A stretch of 64,000 nt of DNA, from the NCBI RefSeq assembly GCF_001653235.2, contig NW_019154044.1, positions 62,001 through 126,000 of the forward strand, written 5' to 3'. The DNA is from Pochonia chlamydosporia 170. Its lineage: Eukaryota > Ascomycota > Sordariomycetes > Hypocreales > Clavicipitaceae. A model generated the notes under the pieces. It did not search any database and had not been told where the DNA came from. It worked only from the letters and a program-made list of their open reading frames with translations. A program made the translations under genes and the position numbers. Shown one piece after another: positions 25,001 to 35,668 of the stretch (its first letter is position 1; each line of letters starts with the position of its first letter).

Positions 25001-25067
25001 AGGAGGCTCCACCAGCGAAGCGGCAACTGGAGCCGATAATGGCGATGGGTTCGTTTGATTGGGCCAT
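13003..25067 (-). CDS. PKS-NRPS hybrid synthetase (KS-AT-DH-MT0-KR0-ACP-C-A-T-R)
   Basis: Five exons: 25067-24115, 24059-18618, 18563-18260, 18200-17624, 17585-13003; all phases close, giving 3952 aa. KS is intact (DTACSSS, EAHGTG split by intron 1, GHTEGAAG). AT has GQGAQ (about residue 560) and GHSSGE (about 650). DH has [10 protein letters not shown] (about 983), but the partner motif reads FIESCIQ, Glu for Asp. The MT SAM motif is [10 protein letters not shown] instead of an LEIGxGTGG form, so it is probably dead. The KR nucleotide loop is VDVEPQLQQ instead of GGxGGLG, also probably dead. ACP has [10 protein letters not shown] (about 2391). C has HHIIMDG (about 2664), A has [11 protein letters not shown] (about 3141), T has GGNSLLL (about 3553), and R has TGSTGLLG and GYVAAK. 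There is no ER. It likely makes a short, unreduced beta-keto acyl-amino acid, released by reduction or Dieckmann cyclisation. Cyclopiazonic acid synthase CpaS has a comparable architecture with silent DH/MT/KR. Confidence 0.9.
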
Positions 25068-25901
25068 TGCTTAGAAATTCGTTTAGTGGGGAGAGCCTAT
25101 CATCGATTCAACCTTAAGAGATGATATTCTGCGGTTAAGGCAGGAGAAAGATAACCAGCAATGGCTTTGGGAACCTTGTCTTTGGATACCAACAAATATT
25201 GGGCTTTCTACATTTATTCACGACATGTTTACGCTTTATTGCCATAAGTTACAAGCAGACTTTTCCTATCGGCTCGGACATGTTTGTCTCAACACGAATT
25301 CGTAAGTTGCGTTGGCGTAAAGATATTCTGACCCGAGTTGCGTCATCTTGGCACCCCGAAAGTTGGAAAGCCGCCGTCTTGTCCATATCCCCAAGCAAAC
25401 AACACATAGAACCGCCTTCTCCAAACAGCCAGTCAACTTGCCGATACTAGGAGTCTGTATACGGAGGTGGCAAGTAAACAAGAAAGTTGTCAGGAGGCGA
25501 GGTGCGAGTGCCCCTTCTGTCAGCCTGGTGGTAGGAAGCCGAACGCCGATGAGCCATTACCGCTTTGGGTTTGGCATCATACCACTCGAATGCCAAGTTC
25601 TATTTAATGGGCGAGTCCTATGAAGAACTAGGGCCCACAAGCTTATCGGACATGAGGAAACTCCAGATGTCGGCTTAGACGGCCAATGGTCGTTGTTCGG
25701 ATGGTATGTTTCGGCGTTGCCAATCAGCCGCCTGACCTCGAAAACATCCCGTGGTGGACAGCGTCTTTTCTGGGCTTAAGGCTATAATGCACATTTTAAA
25801 AGTTGCGAAGCGTCTCAGTCTCTAAAGCAGTTTGAAGGTTCACTTTTGTTTCAATTTTGCTACGATTCATCGACTTTACAGACTTTCCAAGCTTCACCAA
25901 C
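25068..25901. promoter_or_regulatory. Bidirectional promoter of PKS-NRPS and membrane protein genes
   Basis: 834 bp between the divergent start codons at 25067 (minus) and 25902 (plus). No convincing gene. TCGGCG cores occur near 25544 (reverse) and 25714, related to the TCGGCGA heptamer repeated in other promoters of this cluster. The divergent layout implies co-expression of the two genes. Confidence 0.5.
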
Positions 25902-26408
25902 ATGCCAGTTGTACTTGGACTAAAGCTGCTTCGAGTGGCACCACTCATCTCCTCAACTGCAGGTCTCATGTGCGCTTGGGACCAGCAATTCGCCTTTTCT
26001 TCATTCATTGATCCCGGCGTTCCTCAGGAAGCGGCTGGATCTACCCTTCCTCACTGGTTTCCTGCCATCTTTCGAAAGCTGATCTGGGTGGTCAGCATTA
26101 TTCACCCTCTAGGAGGCGTTCTCGGCCTCGCAAATGGCCTCGGAAGCGCTGGCGCGGCACTGGATAAGCAAACTCGAGCGCTTTACTTGCTAGGCGGTTT
26201 TTTTGCGGCTGCCCATCTTGTGTACGGCAAAACAGCTATGCGTATTATTGGCACGATTTGGGATGGCTCTGTGTCAGGAAACAAGAATCTCGGGGCTCTG
26301 TACCCATGGCTCCGCCTCAACTGGTGGAGGATCATGACCAACAACTTCCCGGCTGTTGTTTGCTTCTTGGCGGCATTGGTCGGAGCTATCGACGTTCGTA
26401 CCGGATGA
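25902..26408 (+). CDS. Small integral membrane protein of the cluster (DUF1772-like)
   Basis: Single exon, 168 aa from the ATG at 25902; an upstream in-frame TTG is not used. The sequence has about four hydrophobic segments: VAPLISSTAGLMCAW, LIWVVSIIHPLGGVLGLANG, LYLLGGFFAAAHLVYG and NFPAVVCFLAALVGAI. An Asn-Trp-Trp-Arg stretch (WLRLNWWRIMTN) before the last helix recalls the N-x-x-R region of DUF1772 anthrone-oxygenase-like proteins, some of which oxidise polyketides, but the match is by eye and weak. It is transcribed divergently from the PKS-NRPS and is probably co-regulated. Function unknown: oxygenase-like tailoring or a transport/membrane-anchoring role are both possible. Confidence 0.75.
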   Translation: MPVVLGLKLLRVAPLISSTAGLMCAWDQQFAFSSFIDPGVPQEAAGSTLPHWFPAIFRKLIWVVSIIHPLGGVLGLANGLGSAGAALDKQTRALYLLGGFFAAAHLVYGKTAMRIIGTIWDGSVSGNKNLGALYPWLRLNWWRIMTNNFPAVVCFLAALVGAIDVRTG

Positions 26409-26612
26409 GCCGGAACCACGGAAGACGGATTGCGTCGATGAAGCCTCGCAACCGTAATGAATGATTGAAGCAGAAGCCTAAGGCACCGCCGAATGCCGGA
26501 GGTAGCTTCTAGGGAAAGGAATGAATTGTTGGTTATCCCAAAAAAGGACACAAGGTTTAGAATGACGCAAGTTTTTAGGGTATTCATGTAGTTTTCAAAA
26601 CCAAATTCTTAT

Positions 26613-28058
26613 TCAGAGTATGTTGAGTGAGATGAGTGTATTCCGCAGTTTTGTGATCCGTTCCATTAAAGTGCTCTCTTGAGAAGCCACGGTCTTTATA
26701 GCACTTGAGAGTAAGAGATTCGTCATGTCTTCTGTTGATCGGACTCGTTGTACGCCGTCATCATCGTGTGTTGAGGTGTCAAAGCCTGCTGCCTTGAGGA
26801 TCTCGCCTATTCTAGAAAGAAGATTCCTCGCCAGCTGTAAAATGAGCACGATCTGAAGAGCAGATGAATGCGGCAGCGTGAAGGAGCCAACTTTGATTCC
26901 CGGGAGATTAACATAGTCTTCTCGAGCTGTGACAGAAGAGCGATCCAAGCATGCTTGCATGTTTCCGAATATGTTGTCATACACCACGACGAGACGAAGA
27001 TAGCAGGAAAGAATAAGGAGACAAGAGCCTTCATCAATTTTGGACTCTTCTTCGGGTGGGGCTGTCGCATCGGGGGAGGAAGCCGCATCGGACCCGATCA
27101 TAGAAGCCGTTTCCAAGAAGCGAGGGTACTGGGCGTTGAGGATGTCGATAAGTCGTTGCGACAGCTGAAAGGTACGATCGATGGCGAAATCCTTATCCTT
27201 CCAGCTGAGCGGTTGCGAAATGGAGGTAGGGGGCTTTGGCACGGTCGCGCCATGAGCAAACAATTCAACGTGGAGTTGGGACAATTGTCGAATGGTATCC
27301 AATATACACCGGCCCTTTGGTTTATCCTCACATGAGCCGTTAACTGTTGATGTGGCGGAGATGTCATTCCCAGTTGCTGGCTGTTGGCACGACAGCAATT
27401 CCCACTCGCGGTTGAAGACTTGCCGCCAGTTTGCTTCGGTGGCTGGGTCAATAACGCATTCGTTATTATTGCTGCTCCATTGCAAGTTGGGAGAGCCAGT
27501 CGTAATGGCAGTGCTCGCCCCGGTGGTCTGCTCAGAGTGAAGGTGGGCGTCAGAGGCTTCCTGTGATGCAGGCGATGAATAGATGGCTGGGGTAGTTCCT
27601 CCGAACTGAATCATTGATAAGCTCGGATCAAGGCTTAGATTATTCGAGGATATGACCTGATCTAGCAGGAGGCCATACTGATTGTGAGCATCCGAGCCGG
27701 CGGCAGAAGAAACAGCTATGCCATCTGGGTAGGGTGAAGTTAGAATGATGGTCTACAGGCAAATGCACGGCAACTTACCGTCGGTGTTTGGAGCAAGATC
27801 CATCATAGGTGGGTCCATTGTATCGCTCATGACGAGTGAATTTTGTATTTGTCGCTGCTTCTTCTGCTGAGCGTTGATCCTGCGGCCCGGCGTGCCCTCG
27901 CTGTCTGGCTGTGTCCTTCGGCAGCGTAACGACTGACTCCAGACACAAGTTGACTTTGCTTTGGCACAACGAACACAGGGAGCCTTGCCGGTGTGAATGC
28001 ACCGTAGCTTCTGGCCATGGCAGCGATCACAGGCGTATCGCTGAGTGGAACCAGTCAT
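26613..28058 (-). CDS. AflR-like Zn2Cys6 transcription factor 1
   Basis: Two exons, 28058-27779 and 27724-26613, with a 54-bp intron; 463 aa. The zinc cluster at the N-terminus (ACDRCHGQKLRC ... PCVRCAKAKSTC) has spacing C-X2-C-X6-C-X7-C-X2-C-X6-C, followed by the basic linker RRTQPDSEGTPGRR. The C-terminal half carries the AflR-type regulatory region (LLILSCYLRLVVVYDNIFGNM, later LQIVLILQLARNLLSRIGEIL). Such proteins bind CGG-containing sites and activate their own metabolite cluster. It lies beside the PKS-NRPS and membrane protein genes and is clearly paralogous to the regulator at 30880-32583, sharing gene structure and both conserved C-terminal segments. TCGGCG elements occur upstream (28093, 28430, 28505), which would permit autoregulation. 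Confidence 0.88.
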
Positions 28059-28895
28059 CTTATGGACAGTTGAAGGGTGCGGGCTGGTGTTGTCGGCGAT
28101 GTGTTGAGAACGAATGAGTGTAGCGTACTGTCACCGAAGCGGTGGCATTGCGCAAAAGCCCGCACGGATCAATCAGGACTTGAGGATTCAGTGTTCGGGA
28201 CGTAGAACAGATGTTGAGGTTAACTCGTGAGGATAAGCGAGGCCACAAGACATTTGATGTGTCCGGTGCGTTGTGCTGATTAATTCACTCTTCCATGTTG
28301 GGCAGGGGAGCTACACCAGCTGGCCGCCAGCTGCCAGCCGCCCAGACCATACCAGACATTGCAGACTGTCCAGGCACCTCCACACTTTACACTTTACACT
28401 CAACACTCGACATCTACGAAATGCACCGGGCGTCGGCGTCCTCCACAACACTACGCACTATTGTGTAATCGTATAATCTTGAGCTTGTAATACTCTCACT
28501 CTGGGCTAATCGGCGGGTCAGAGTGTGTATTTCCAGTAGGTCCCTGCGATACCCCCATCTCTGGATGGGATGTCCGGAACTACTCGTGCTTAGTCTGCCC
28601 TCACATGCAACATCTCCAGACTCCTCTCGTCCAGGAGCTCCAAGAAAATAAAACGGCCCCCACGCGCAGATGCACCAATGCAATGATGACCACCGAATGC
28701 CGAGCCAATTTGACCCTTGCGGAGCAGGCGGTTCTTCACCTGCAGCATTAGTGCCATGACGCCATCCCCCAAATGAATACCAAGACGGTTCACCAGGCAC
28801 CAGCTATCTTGGTGGAACAGGAAGATGGAGAGCCAATTTTTATTTTATTTTCCGATATCTCATAACGGTAAGGGCCATTCGGCCGAGCCACCAGA
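28059..28895. promoter_or_regulatory. Upstream region of transcription factor 1
   Basis: 837 bp between the regulator start and the 3' end of the alpha/beta hydrolase. It contains TCGGCGA at 28093-28099 and further TCGGCG cores near 28430 and 28505, and a short tandem ACTTTAC motif near 28385. Open frames at 28414-28800 (minus) have no recognisable domain. Confidence 0.45.
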
Positions 28896-30206
28896 CTACA
28901 CGCTGTGGCCATTGCTTACCAGCGGGCTCCTCTTCACACCAAACTTCTCATCCAGGTACGCAAACGTCCGCTGCATGGAATAAGCAAATGCCCCAATCTT
29001 GGCCTGCAGCCCACCAAATACAACATCTTTCGCGATCCATTCTTCCTTTTGATCCTCGGGCAAATGGACCAGCGTCTTCAGCACCTTGCGAGTCGTCGTC
29101 TCGGGGTCAAAGTAGAATGAGGAGCCAGCACCTGTCACAAGCACTGGACACTTGACCGAGTGCAGGAGCTCGCTGCCGTCCTTGTTCTTCAGAGTATAGT
29201 CGAGCATGCGCTTGATGACCTCCGCATCGCTGTTGCGCCCCATGGCCCATCTCATGTGCTGGAACTCCCATCGAGTCTGAAACGTCCAGCCGGATATGAG
29301 ACCGATGATACGATCGAACACCCCGTTGCTCACGTATCCACCGCTGAACAGGGACCACAGCCACCCCGGCATGCGGCCCTGAGCAAAGCTTTCCATAGAA
29401 TAGAAACCGTCGACGCTGATGCAGGCATGGATTCGAGGGTCCACGGCCCCGCGCAGAGCATAGTAGCCACCCATTGACGCGCCAGTGATTCCAATGTGGT
29501 CTAGGTCGAGGTTTGCTTCAGGGTGGTCTTTGGCAAACTGCCACAGATGGTCCAACACACGCCCGACGACGACTTCCCAGTCCGGCCGCATGGGTAGTTT
29601 GTCTCGGCGGAGAACGATGCCTTGGCCTGGGCCGTCAAACGTAAGCACGGCATATCCCAGGCTTGGCCCGGTTGACGCATTGATGAAATATATTTCCTCC
29701 TGTGTTGAATCACCACCCCCAGTGTTGATAAGGATGGGCGTCTTTTGTCCGTTGGGCAGCCGTTTCGACTCGGCAGGTAGGTACAAATAGCCAGGCAGCT
29801 TAACCTTATCCTCATAGGGAATGTCGAGGAAGTGAACTTGGCCGTCGAGATATTTCACGCCCTTGCGGAAGTCGTTGATGGCTCGCTCAATCGTGGGCAG
29901 CACCCGCTTGTCGTGTCCGATGGCGCCCTCGTTGAGCATAAACTGTGCCGCCCGCAGGTAATTGGAGGCTCTGAGATACGCTCTTCGTGCGGAAATCTTG
30001 TCACCGGTAGCTTCTGCTTCGTGAGCAATCTGCTCTGCCTTGGTGCCAACCTCGAGCCAAGCCGAATACCAGCTGTTGGGGTCCTGGTCTTTGATCTTGC
30101 TGGCTGTGTCCAGAATTTCTGCAATCTCGCCGCCCTCAAAGGGCGTCATGGCGAGCAGCCGCAAAAACTCAAACTGGAGGAAGGGGGATTTGAAGAATTG
30201 AATCAT
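28896..30206 (-). CDS. Alpha/beta hydrolase (2,6-dihydropseudooxynicotine-hydrolase-like)
   Basis: Single exon, 436 aa. The N-terminal helical lid (FFKSPFLQFEFLRLL ... SWYSAWLEVG ... RRAYLRASNYLRAAQF) and the alpha/beta-hydrolase core (PILINTGGGDS, LTFDGPGQG) identify the fungal family that includes Ayg1-related and PKS-NRPS-cluster hydrolases. The nucleophile elbow is GITGASMGGYYALR. The acid is probably the Asp in SSFYFDPETT. The usual late His is replaced by a GGLQAKIGAF segment, so the third catalytic residue is unclear. In cytochalasan-type PKS-NRPS pathways, members of this broad group act after aldehyde release, in ring-forming condensations; here a similar post-release role is inferred from context only. 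A TCGGCG core lies about 230 bp upstream (near 30433). Confidence 0.88.
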   Translation of the reverse strand: MIQFFKSPFLQFEFLRLLAMTPFEGGEIAEILDTASKIKDQDPNSWYSAWLEVGTKAEQIAHEAEATGDKISARRAYLRASNYLRAAQFMLNEGAIGHDKRVLPTIERAINDFRKGVKYLDGQVHFLDIPYEDKVKLPGYLYLPAESKRLPNGQKTPILINTGGGDSTQEEIYFINASTGPSLGYAVLTFDGPGQGIVLRRDKLPMRPDWEVVVGRVLDHLWQFAKDHPEANLDLDHIGITGASMGGYYALRGAVDPRIHACISVDGFYSMESFAQGRMPGWLWSLFSGGYVSNGVFDRIIGLISGWTFQTRWEFQHMRWAMGRNSDAEVIKRMLDYTLKNKDGSELLHSVKCPVLVTGAGSSFYFDPETTTRKVLKTLVHLPEDQKEEWIAKDVVFGGLQAKIGAFAYSMQRTFAYLDEKFGVKRSPLVSNGHSV

Positions 30207-30879
30207 GGTGACGGTTGGGTCAACTTTAACTTTTTTGTTTTTTCCTTGCTGTCTCTAGAGTATCGTGTCAACAAGAATATTATAGAGGCCACAGCCTACG
30301 TCCTGATAATTTGAACACGATTACAATGGTTACAACGACTATAAATTGCCTTTCCATGATTGAATTCGCCCACCATCGGACTCTCTATCTGCTCCGATGT
30401 GAAGTCTCTCAGTTGATCTCCTGCGTAAATGCAACGCCGATCTGACCATCGGACAATCGGTGTTCGGTGGCGGCCAACATCAGCCGACATTGCCCGTCTT
30501 GTCAAGAGCAAAAACTAGTAGGCATCTTTTCCTCTAGTGGACTCGAGCCGAGAAGGTACGGTAGTTGGCATTGCTTACACATCCCAAGAATGGTTTTACA
30601 TGATCCACGAGAGAAGGCTAATTCTCTGTGACAAAGCCAATTCACCATCCTCGCACATTCAGCGAGGCTTGACGTATAATTAAAAATAGTACCATGCACA
30701 GCCACTTCATTTATTAGTGTCCTCATATTGAATAGGAGCCAAACCAAGTTGGTTATATACGTCTATTCTACTCGGGTGATGTAGTGATTCAAATACAAAA
30801 GCTTTTCCACAAATGGCATCTGCCGCCAACCATCCCACGCTCAGCTATTGAATGGAGTTCCAATGTTCTAGTCTAACTT
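30207..30879. promoter_or_regulatory. Hydrolase promoter and regulator-2 3' region
   Basis: 673 bp between the hydrolase start and the stop of the second regulator. No gene seen. One TCGGCG core (reverse strand) lies near 30433. Confidence 0.45.
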
Positions 30880-32583
30880 CTATCGTGAATTCAACGCCCG
30901 TTTCAACTCCCTCAAGATGCTCATTGCCTCCCCTTGACGCTTTTGCACAGATTTGAGCAACACCTCAGAAACATCGTCCGCATTCCCATCCTCGGCAACC
31001 CCATAGAAAGCATCATACCGTTCTCTGGGAGGAAGCGGCGGCGACGACTCCACCGCTGAGTCTCGCTGGCGTCGACGGCGATTTAAATGCTGCATCGCAA
31101 CATATGTATTCTGTAACAGCTGCTCCGCTAGCTGGATGACTAGCAAAGCGTGCAGCGAGGAAGGGTTCTGAAGGGAAAAGTCGCCTATTCTGAGTGTCGG
31201 AAACCGCGGTAACTGCGCGCTGCTGAGAGAGTCGGAGTTGTAGACCGGACTGGGGTGGTGATGGGCTGAGGAGGATGTTGAGGGCCGTGATGGGAGCAAC
31301 CCGAGGCAAGTATGTAGGCGGCGAAAGATGGTGGAGTATATGTCAAGAAGACGGAGGTACGAGGAAAACATGAGCAACAAGGTGCCGTGGTCTGGGGATT
31401 CGGCACCTGATCCTTGCAGGGAATCGTGCTCTATGCCAGACGTGTGCTGGTTGTTGAGAATCTCAAGTAGCTCCATGGTGATGTTGAAGGTCTGGTCAAC
31501 TCCCATGACCCGATTTGATAGGAGTATGTAGTCAGTGTCGTTATCTGTATAGGGTCTGTAGCTTGGAGAGCGAGAACTCGCTATGTCTGATCCTCTAGAA
31601 GATATATTGGCAGCGTGCTGGTATAACTTGATGTTGATCTCGGACAGTTTGCGGACCCAAAGATCGTGACGTGACAATCTGGTATTGACCCCTGAGGCGG
31701 ACTGATGATGCGAGTGACGATGGGGTGTGCTTGCATCCATCAGTGATGCGCGAAGGCTGGACGACTTGTGGTCTTTGCTAAGCACCGACTGCGATCGTTG
31801 CCGTGAGCCATAACTCAGTTGAGTAGGTTGCAAGAGCCAAGGCACCGCGGCGGATGAAGGATCATAGTTTGGCGTCATCCACCCAGAGGTGTCGCCTTGT
31901 TGCGAAGTTGTCTGAGAGCCACAAGCATCCAAGTGAGCTGCTACTGCAATAGAATCCACATATGTTGTATCTGGACCCGCAATGGCGCTATTTGCCGAGG
32001 AAAGACTCACTGGCCTTGTTACATTGGCGGTGTCCAAGGGCCTAATGGCTGCCAGATTGTCCAAATGAGGCTGGAGATGATACCCAAACCTGTCTTCATC
32101 CGTCGTAGACCAATCCATAGACCCCAGATCAAATTGCATCACATCTTCTATGCTAGGACATCCTGTATAAAGAAGCCAGTAATATGTCAACATCAATGCT
32201 CACCAAAAACAAAAACAACCAGTTCCTATTTAGTCTTGGTGGTTACTGTGAATGTGGAGTGGTGAGGTCGTACCGTCTGATTCTGCTGCTGAATGCAGGT
32301 TTTGTGCCACGGCTGAGCTTGATCCAGCAATAGAAATACTCTCTCGTGGACTTGCAATTTTGTTTACAGTAGGAGTCGAAGGCACGGATTGGCTGCCGTC
32401 TTCATTGTCTGCCGCTGGTACTGGCCGTGATTTTCGAGCACGTAAAGACGGACTGAAGACGCAGTTGGCTCTGGCCTTGAGGCACCGAACACAACTATTG
32501 ACGCCGTTTCTTTTGCACCGTAGTTTATGATCATGACATCGGTCGCAGGCTCGTCGGTATTGGTTTTCTTCCATGGCGGCCAT
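30880..32583 (-). CDS. AflR-like Zn2Cys6 transcription factor 2
   Basis: Two exons, 32583-32274 and 32162-30880, with a 111-bp intron; about 530 aa. The start chosen is the first Met of [16 protein letters not shown]; the next Met (32574) is an alternative. The zinc cluster [12 protein letters not shown] ... [12 protein letters not shown] has the same C-X2-C-X6-C-X7-C-X2-C-X6-C spacing as regulator 1, followed by a basic linker. The C-terminal half matches regulator 1 in two stretches ([22 protein letters not shown] and [18 protein letters not shown]), so the two are paralogs. Intron position after the finger is also shared. It probably activates part of the same cluster. TCGGCGA occurs at 32959-32965, about 375 bp upstream. 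Confidence 0.88.
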
Positions 32584-34233
32584 CTGGGAGAATAGGTTAT
32601 GGCTCTGGGATCCTCGGGCTGTTGATTCTCGGCAACAGTGCAAGACAACAAAAATGCGCGGCAAAAGGATATTGACACAAATGAGATAGTTCCCTTATGT
32701 ATGTATACATGGAACACCTACTGCCTTGGACCAGGCTTTTGCGAAGACAGCACCCTCTGCGGAAAAATCGCGGAGCTGTTTCGCGAATCACCACACTTGG
32801 AGGCCCTTGTCTTGGCAACACTTCTTGTTAGACTCGTTTAGGGGAGCTCTTTCGAAGAGGCAGGCATATTGCACTTGCCCGACGCAGTCATTTCTGGACA
32901 ACGGATACCTCTGCTGCTCCAAACTGATTATAGAGATTGAGGTATCAGCCAGCAAGGATCGGCGATACCTGCGATACGATAACCGAGTAGGTGACTAACC
33001 TCACCTGTTCCCTACCTTTCCTATACCAATCTGGGCTTCATCCTGAGTACGATACCTGGTCAGCATCTGTGCCGTCCCTGTGGAGCAGGTTCCATGTGCG
33101 AACGACTCTAGGCAGCCAACGTCGTTACATCCAGTCCACAAAATAATATGTCAACGGAGCTTTGATTACGCCGATTCGCATAAGATTTCTTTGCCAGACC
33201 TGAAAGTCTGGGCGGGAGGGGGGTTGCAGTTGATTGTGCCACCGTTTTATGGCGTCCCTCTCCCATTCCCCTAACTGACGTAAGGCTCTGCAAATGCATT
33301 CCTCCGCAGTGCCCTGGAACCCCTATTGGCACTATCCCTGTAGTCGAATTTTGGATAGTTCAAACGCGGCGAGCTTCTTGGCAATGACAGTTGTACGGAT
33401 CTACAGCCTGTGGCCATGGGCCTCAATCCTTGAGAAACTGCCTCTGCGAGTCTTACTGTAGTTAAGGTGATGGAAGGGGAAAGACCTCGAGTTTGCTTTC
33501 CAAGGTGTCGAACATTCTAATTGGTGGCATCCTAGGATAACATTCCGTAGCGTCTCTCGGTCCTGCAGAGCCATTACCGTCTATGGACTTTGTCCAGGGT
33601 GAAGAGCGCCACGATGTCACGGAGGATAAAGGTCATGCTAAGCTGTTAAGCCACGACGCTAAGCGGCCCCTAAATAACGCCATTGCCGCAGATCTGATGT
33701 CTTTGAGGGGGCCGTAATCTGAACGGCTACTTGCGGAGACCGGAGGACTTCAAGCCATTGGAAAGACGAGAAAGTCAACCATGTGCGCCACCAGCATATT
33801 GCTACAGTGGGGATGCCTTGCCACCCAGTTTTAGAAACTGTCGCCTTTTGAGCTTGGTAGTACCTATCTGCCGTCCGGCTGGCAAGGGAATCAGTACCCA
33901 GGTTATAAAGACAAGCCCTTGCAGGGAAGTAAGGCTTGCGGCACTACAGTATGAAAACCTGGCAAGTTCGTTTCAACCCTTTTGGGTCAGGCTTGGCATT
34001 GTGGAAATCGCAGGAACCCACGTTCATGACACATGGGACGATATTGAACGTTCAGTTGCCAGTGGTAGATGGTGATGTAGCAGGAGAAATACCGTTGATA
34101 CGCGGTAAAATTGCACTAATAAGATCATGTCTGTAAATCCTCAAATTGGTAGCCTACTCTAACCAGCAACTACACTAACCAAGTCGAGCAGCAATACAGC
34201 CAAGTGTTGTAGCTGTAGTATAATTGCCCAAAC
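32584..34233. other. Intergenic, no gene recognised
   Basis: About 1.65 kb between regulator 2 and the first EthD gene. It contains a TCGGCGA site at 32959 followed by GCGATAC repeats (32962-32980 and near 33050). Small open frames here show no family signature. Confidence 0.5.
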
Positions 34234-34781
34234 TCAGTCAAACTTCTCTCCAGAGAAGTCTCCCACCACACCAAATCCAGCATATGTGGGTTTCCCGTCA
34301 GCGCCCACATGGACAACATGCCCGTCCTGCACATACGCCTCAACCCATCCCAAGGTTGCAACAATGTTCTCTCCACTGACAAACGGTCCTTCCTCTTCCT
34401 GCAGGGCCTTGAACTCAGGGTCCTCCAGAACGGCTGTAAGCTGGCTGAGTGAGCGCAGGTAGAATTCCACCTGCACGTCGTGGTTGTCGACGATCCACTT
34501 GCCTCCAAGGTGTTTATTCAGTTCCTTGGCAGTGGACTGGGCGCTTTGCGAACTAAAGAACTACATGGGACGCTCTCATTAGACGCTAAACATGCACTTG
34601 GAGCTCTTGGAACAACTCATCATACCATCCCATAAGCCTCGATGCCATGTCGGGCGTGGATTTTGGCCGCTCTGGCGCAGTGATCCTCTGTTGCCCAGCG
34701 ATGAAACTCTGCCTCGGAAATCTCCCGATTCCTGTAGTGGGCGACGGCGATACGGATGAGGCGTTGGGTGGTGGGGGGCAT
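34234..34781 (-). CDS. EthD-domain protein 1
   Basis: Two exons, 34781-34626 and 34560-34234, with a 65-bp intron; 160 aa. The first exon gives the fungal EthD signature [24 protein letters not shown] (residues 11-34) and [15 protein letters not shown]; the second gives a beta strand [10 protein letters not shown], an acidic [11 protein letters not shown] segment and a [13 protein letters not shown] end. EthD proteins are small alpha/beta-barrel dimers; in fungal polyketide clusters, relatives act as decarboxylases, dehydratases or cyclases. No introns or residues look broken. A paralog with the same intron position follows immediately upstream (35086-35668, minus). Reaction cannot be inferred. 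Confidence 0.85.
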
Positions 34782-35085
34782 TTTTGTCTCTGGTTCACGG
34801 GCTTTTTGATCCTTTGTAGCTGGATAGTTGATGAAATGTCATTGACTTGTTACTTCAGTCTGAGAGGTTGGCTCAATGAGACCTGGCAATGAACATGGCG
34901 TCAATTTGTTAGTGATATATACCACCAGTAGAGCAAAGACACCCGTCCTAACAAAGCAACAGAAACATCTCAACTGCCTCACCGGACCGAAATTCCGATT
35001 GATGATTTCTCTATCAAAACTTCGGAGCCGGATCCTGGCCGATGACCATGTCGGTGCATCCGGCGTCCACCATCATCACGTCTGC
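34782..35085. other. Spacer between tandem EthD genes
   Basis: 304 bp holding the promoter of EthD gene 1 and the 3' end region of EthD gene 2. No gene seen. Confidence 0.4.
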
Positions 35086-35668
35086 TTAAGCGAGTGCCTT
35101 CCGCAATTCTCCCCCATCACGCACAAAATCTGCGTAAGCTGGACTATAGACAGGGGTCCCGTCATCCAGGACATTTACCAACTTGCCATCCTCAATGTAC
35201 GCCTCCACCCACCCCAAACTGACCACTACATGGCCTCGGCTTAGATAGGGCTCCTCCAAATGGTGAAAGGTTGCGAATTCCGGATCCGAAGCAATGGATC
35301 GCAGGGTAGCCAGGTCACGGACGTACAGCTCGACGGTCAGATCGTGGCGTTGAATCTCCCAATCCGCCCCCAACGCGTTCCGAAAGTCTTCGACGGCGCC
35401 GCGAGTGAGTTCCGTGTTGTAAATCTTGAATAAGCAAGAGTCAGAGTCGGAGTCAAATGTCGAGATGGGGAATACAAATCATCTAAGCTGAGATGGCCCC
35501 ATTTCCATGTCCTACCTGATAGTACTGCAACACGCCGTGCTTGGCATGAAGCGTCGCTGCTTGCTTCGCGTGAAGCTTGGTTCCGAAATAATGGCAACTC
35601 TCCTCCGAGCAAGTCTCTTTCCGAAAATGGGCGAGGCTGAATCGCAAGACACGTTGCTTCTGCGTCAT
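35086..35668 (-). CDS. EthD-domain protein 2
   Basis: Two exons, 35668-35516 and 35424-35086, with a 91-bp intron; 163 aa. The first ATG (MTQKQRVLRFSLAHFRK) is taken; an open frame upstream begins only with TTG. The conserved architecture repeats that of EthD protein 1: LAHFRK near the start, AATLHAKHGVLQYYQ before the intron, then ADWEIQRHDLTVELYVRDL, DPEFATFHHLEEPY and GWVEAYIEDGKLV. The WATEDH segment of paralog 1 is replaced by FGTKLH, so the putative active-site entrance differs. Tandem position, strand and intron site show a duplication followed by divergence. Possible decarboxylase or cyclase of the cluster; reaction unknown. Confidence 0.83.

Noticed and set aside
26183..26587. 134-residue minus frame over the membrane protein gene
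   Set aside because: It is antisense to a well-supported membrane protein and has no family features.
28414..28800. 128-residue minus frame and an overlapping 67-residue frame
   Set aside because: The two frames overlap, neither has a domain or splice partner, and the region is upstream DNA of a regulator.
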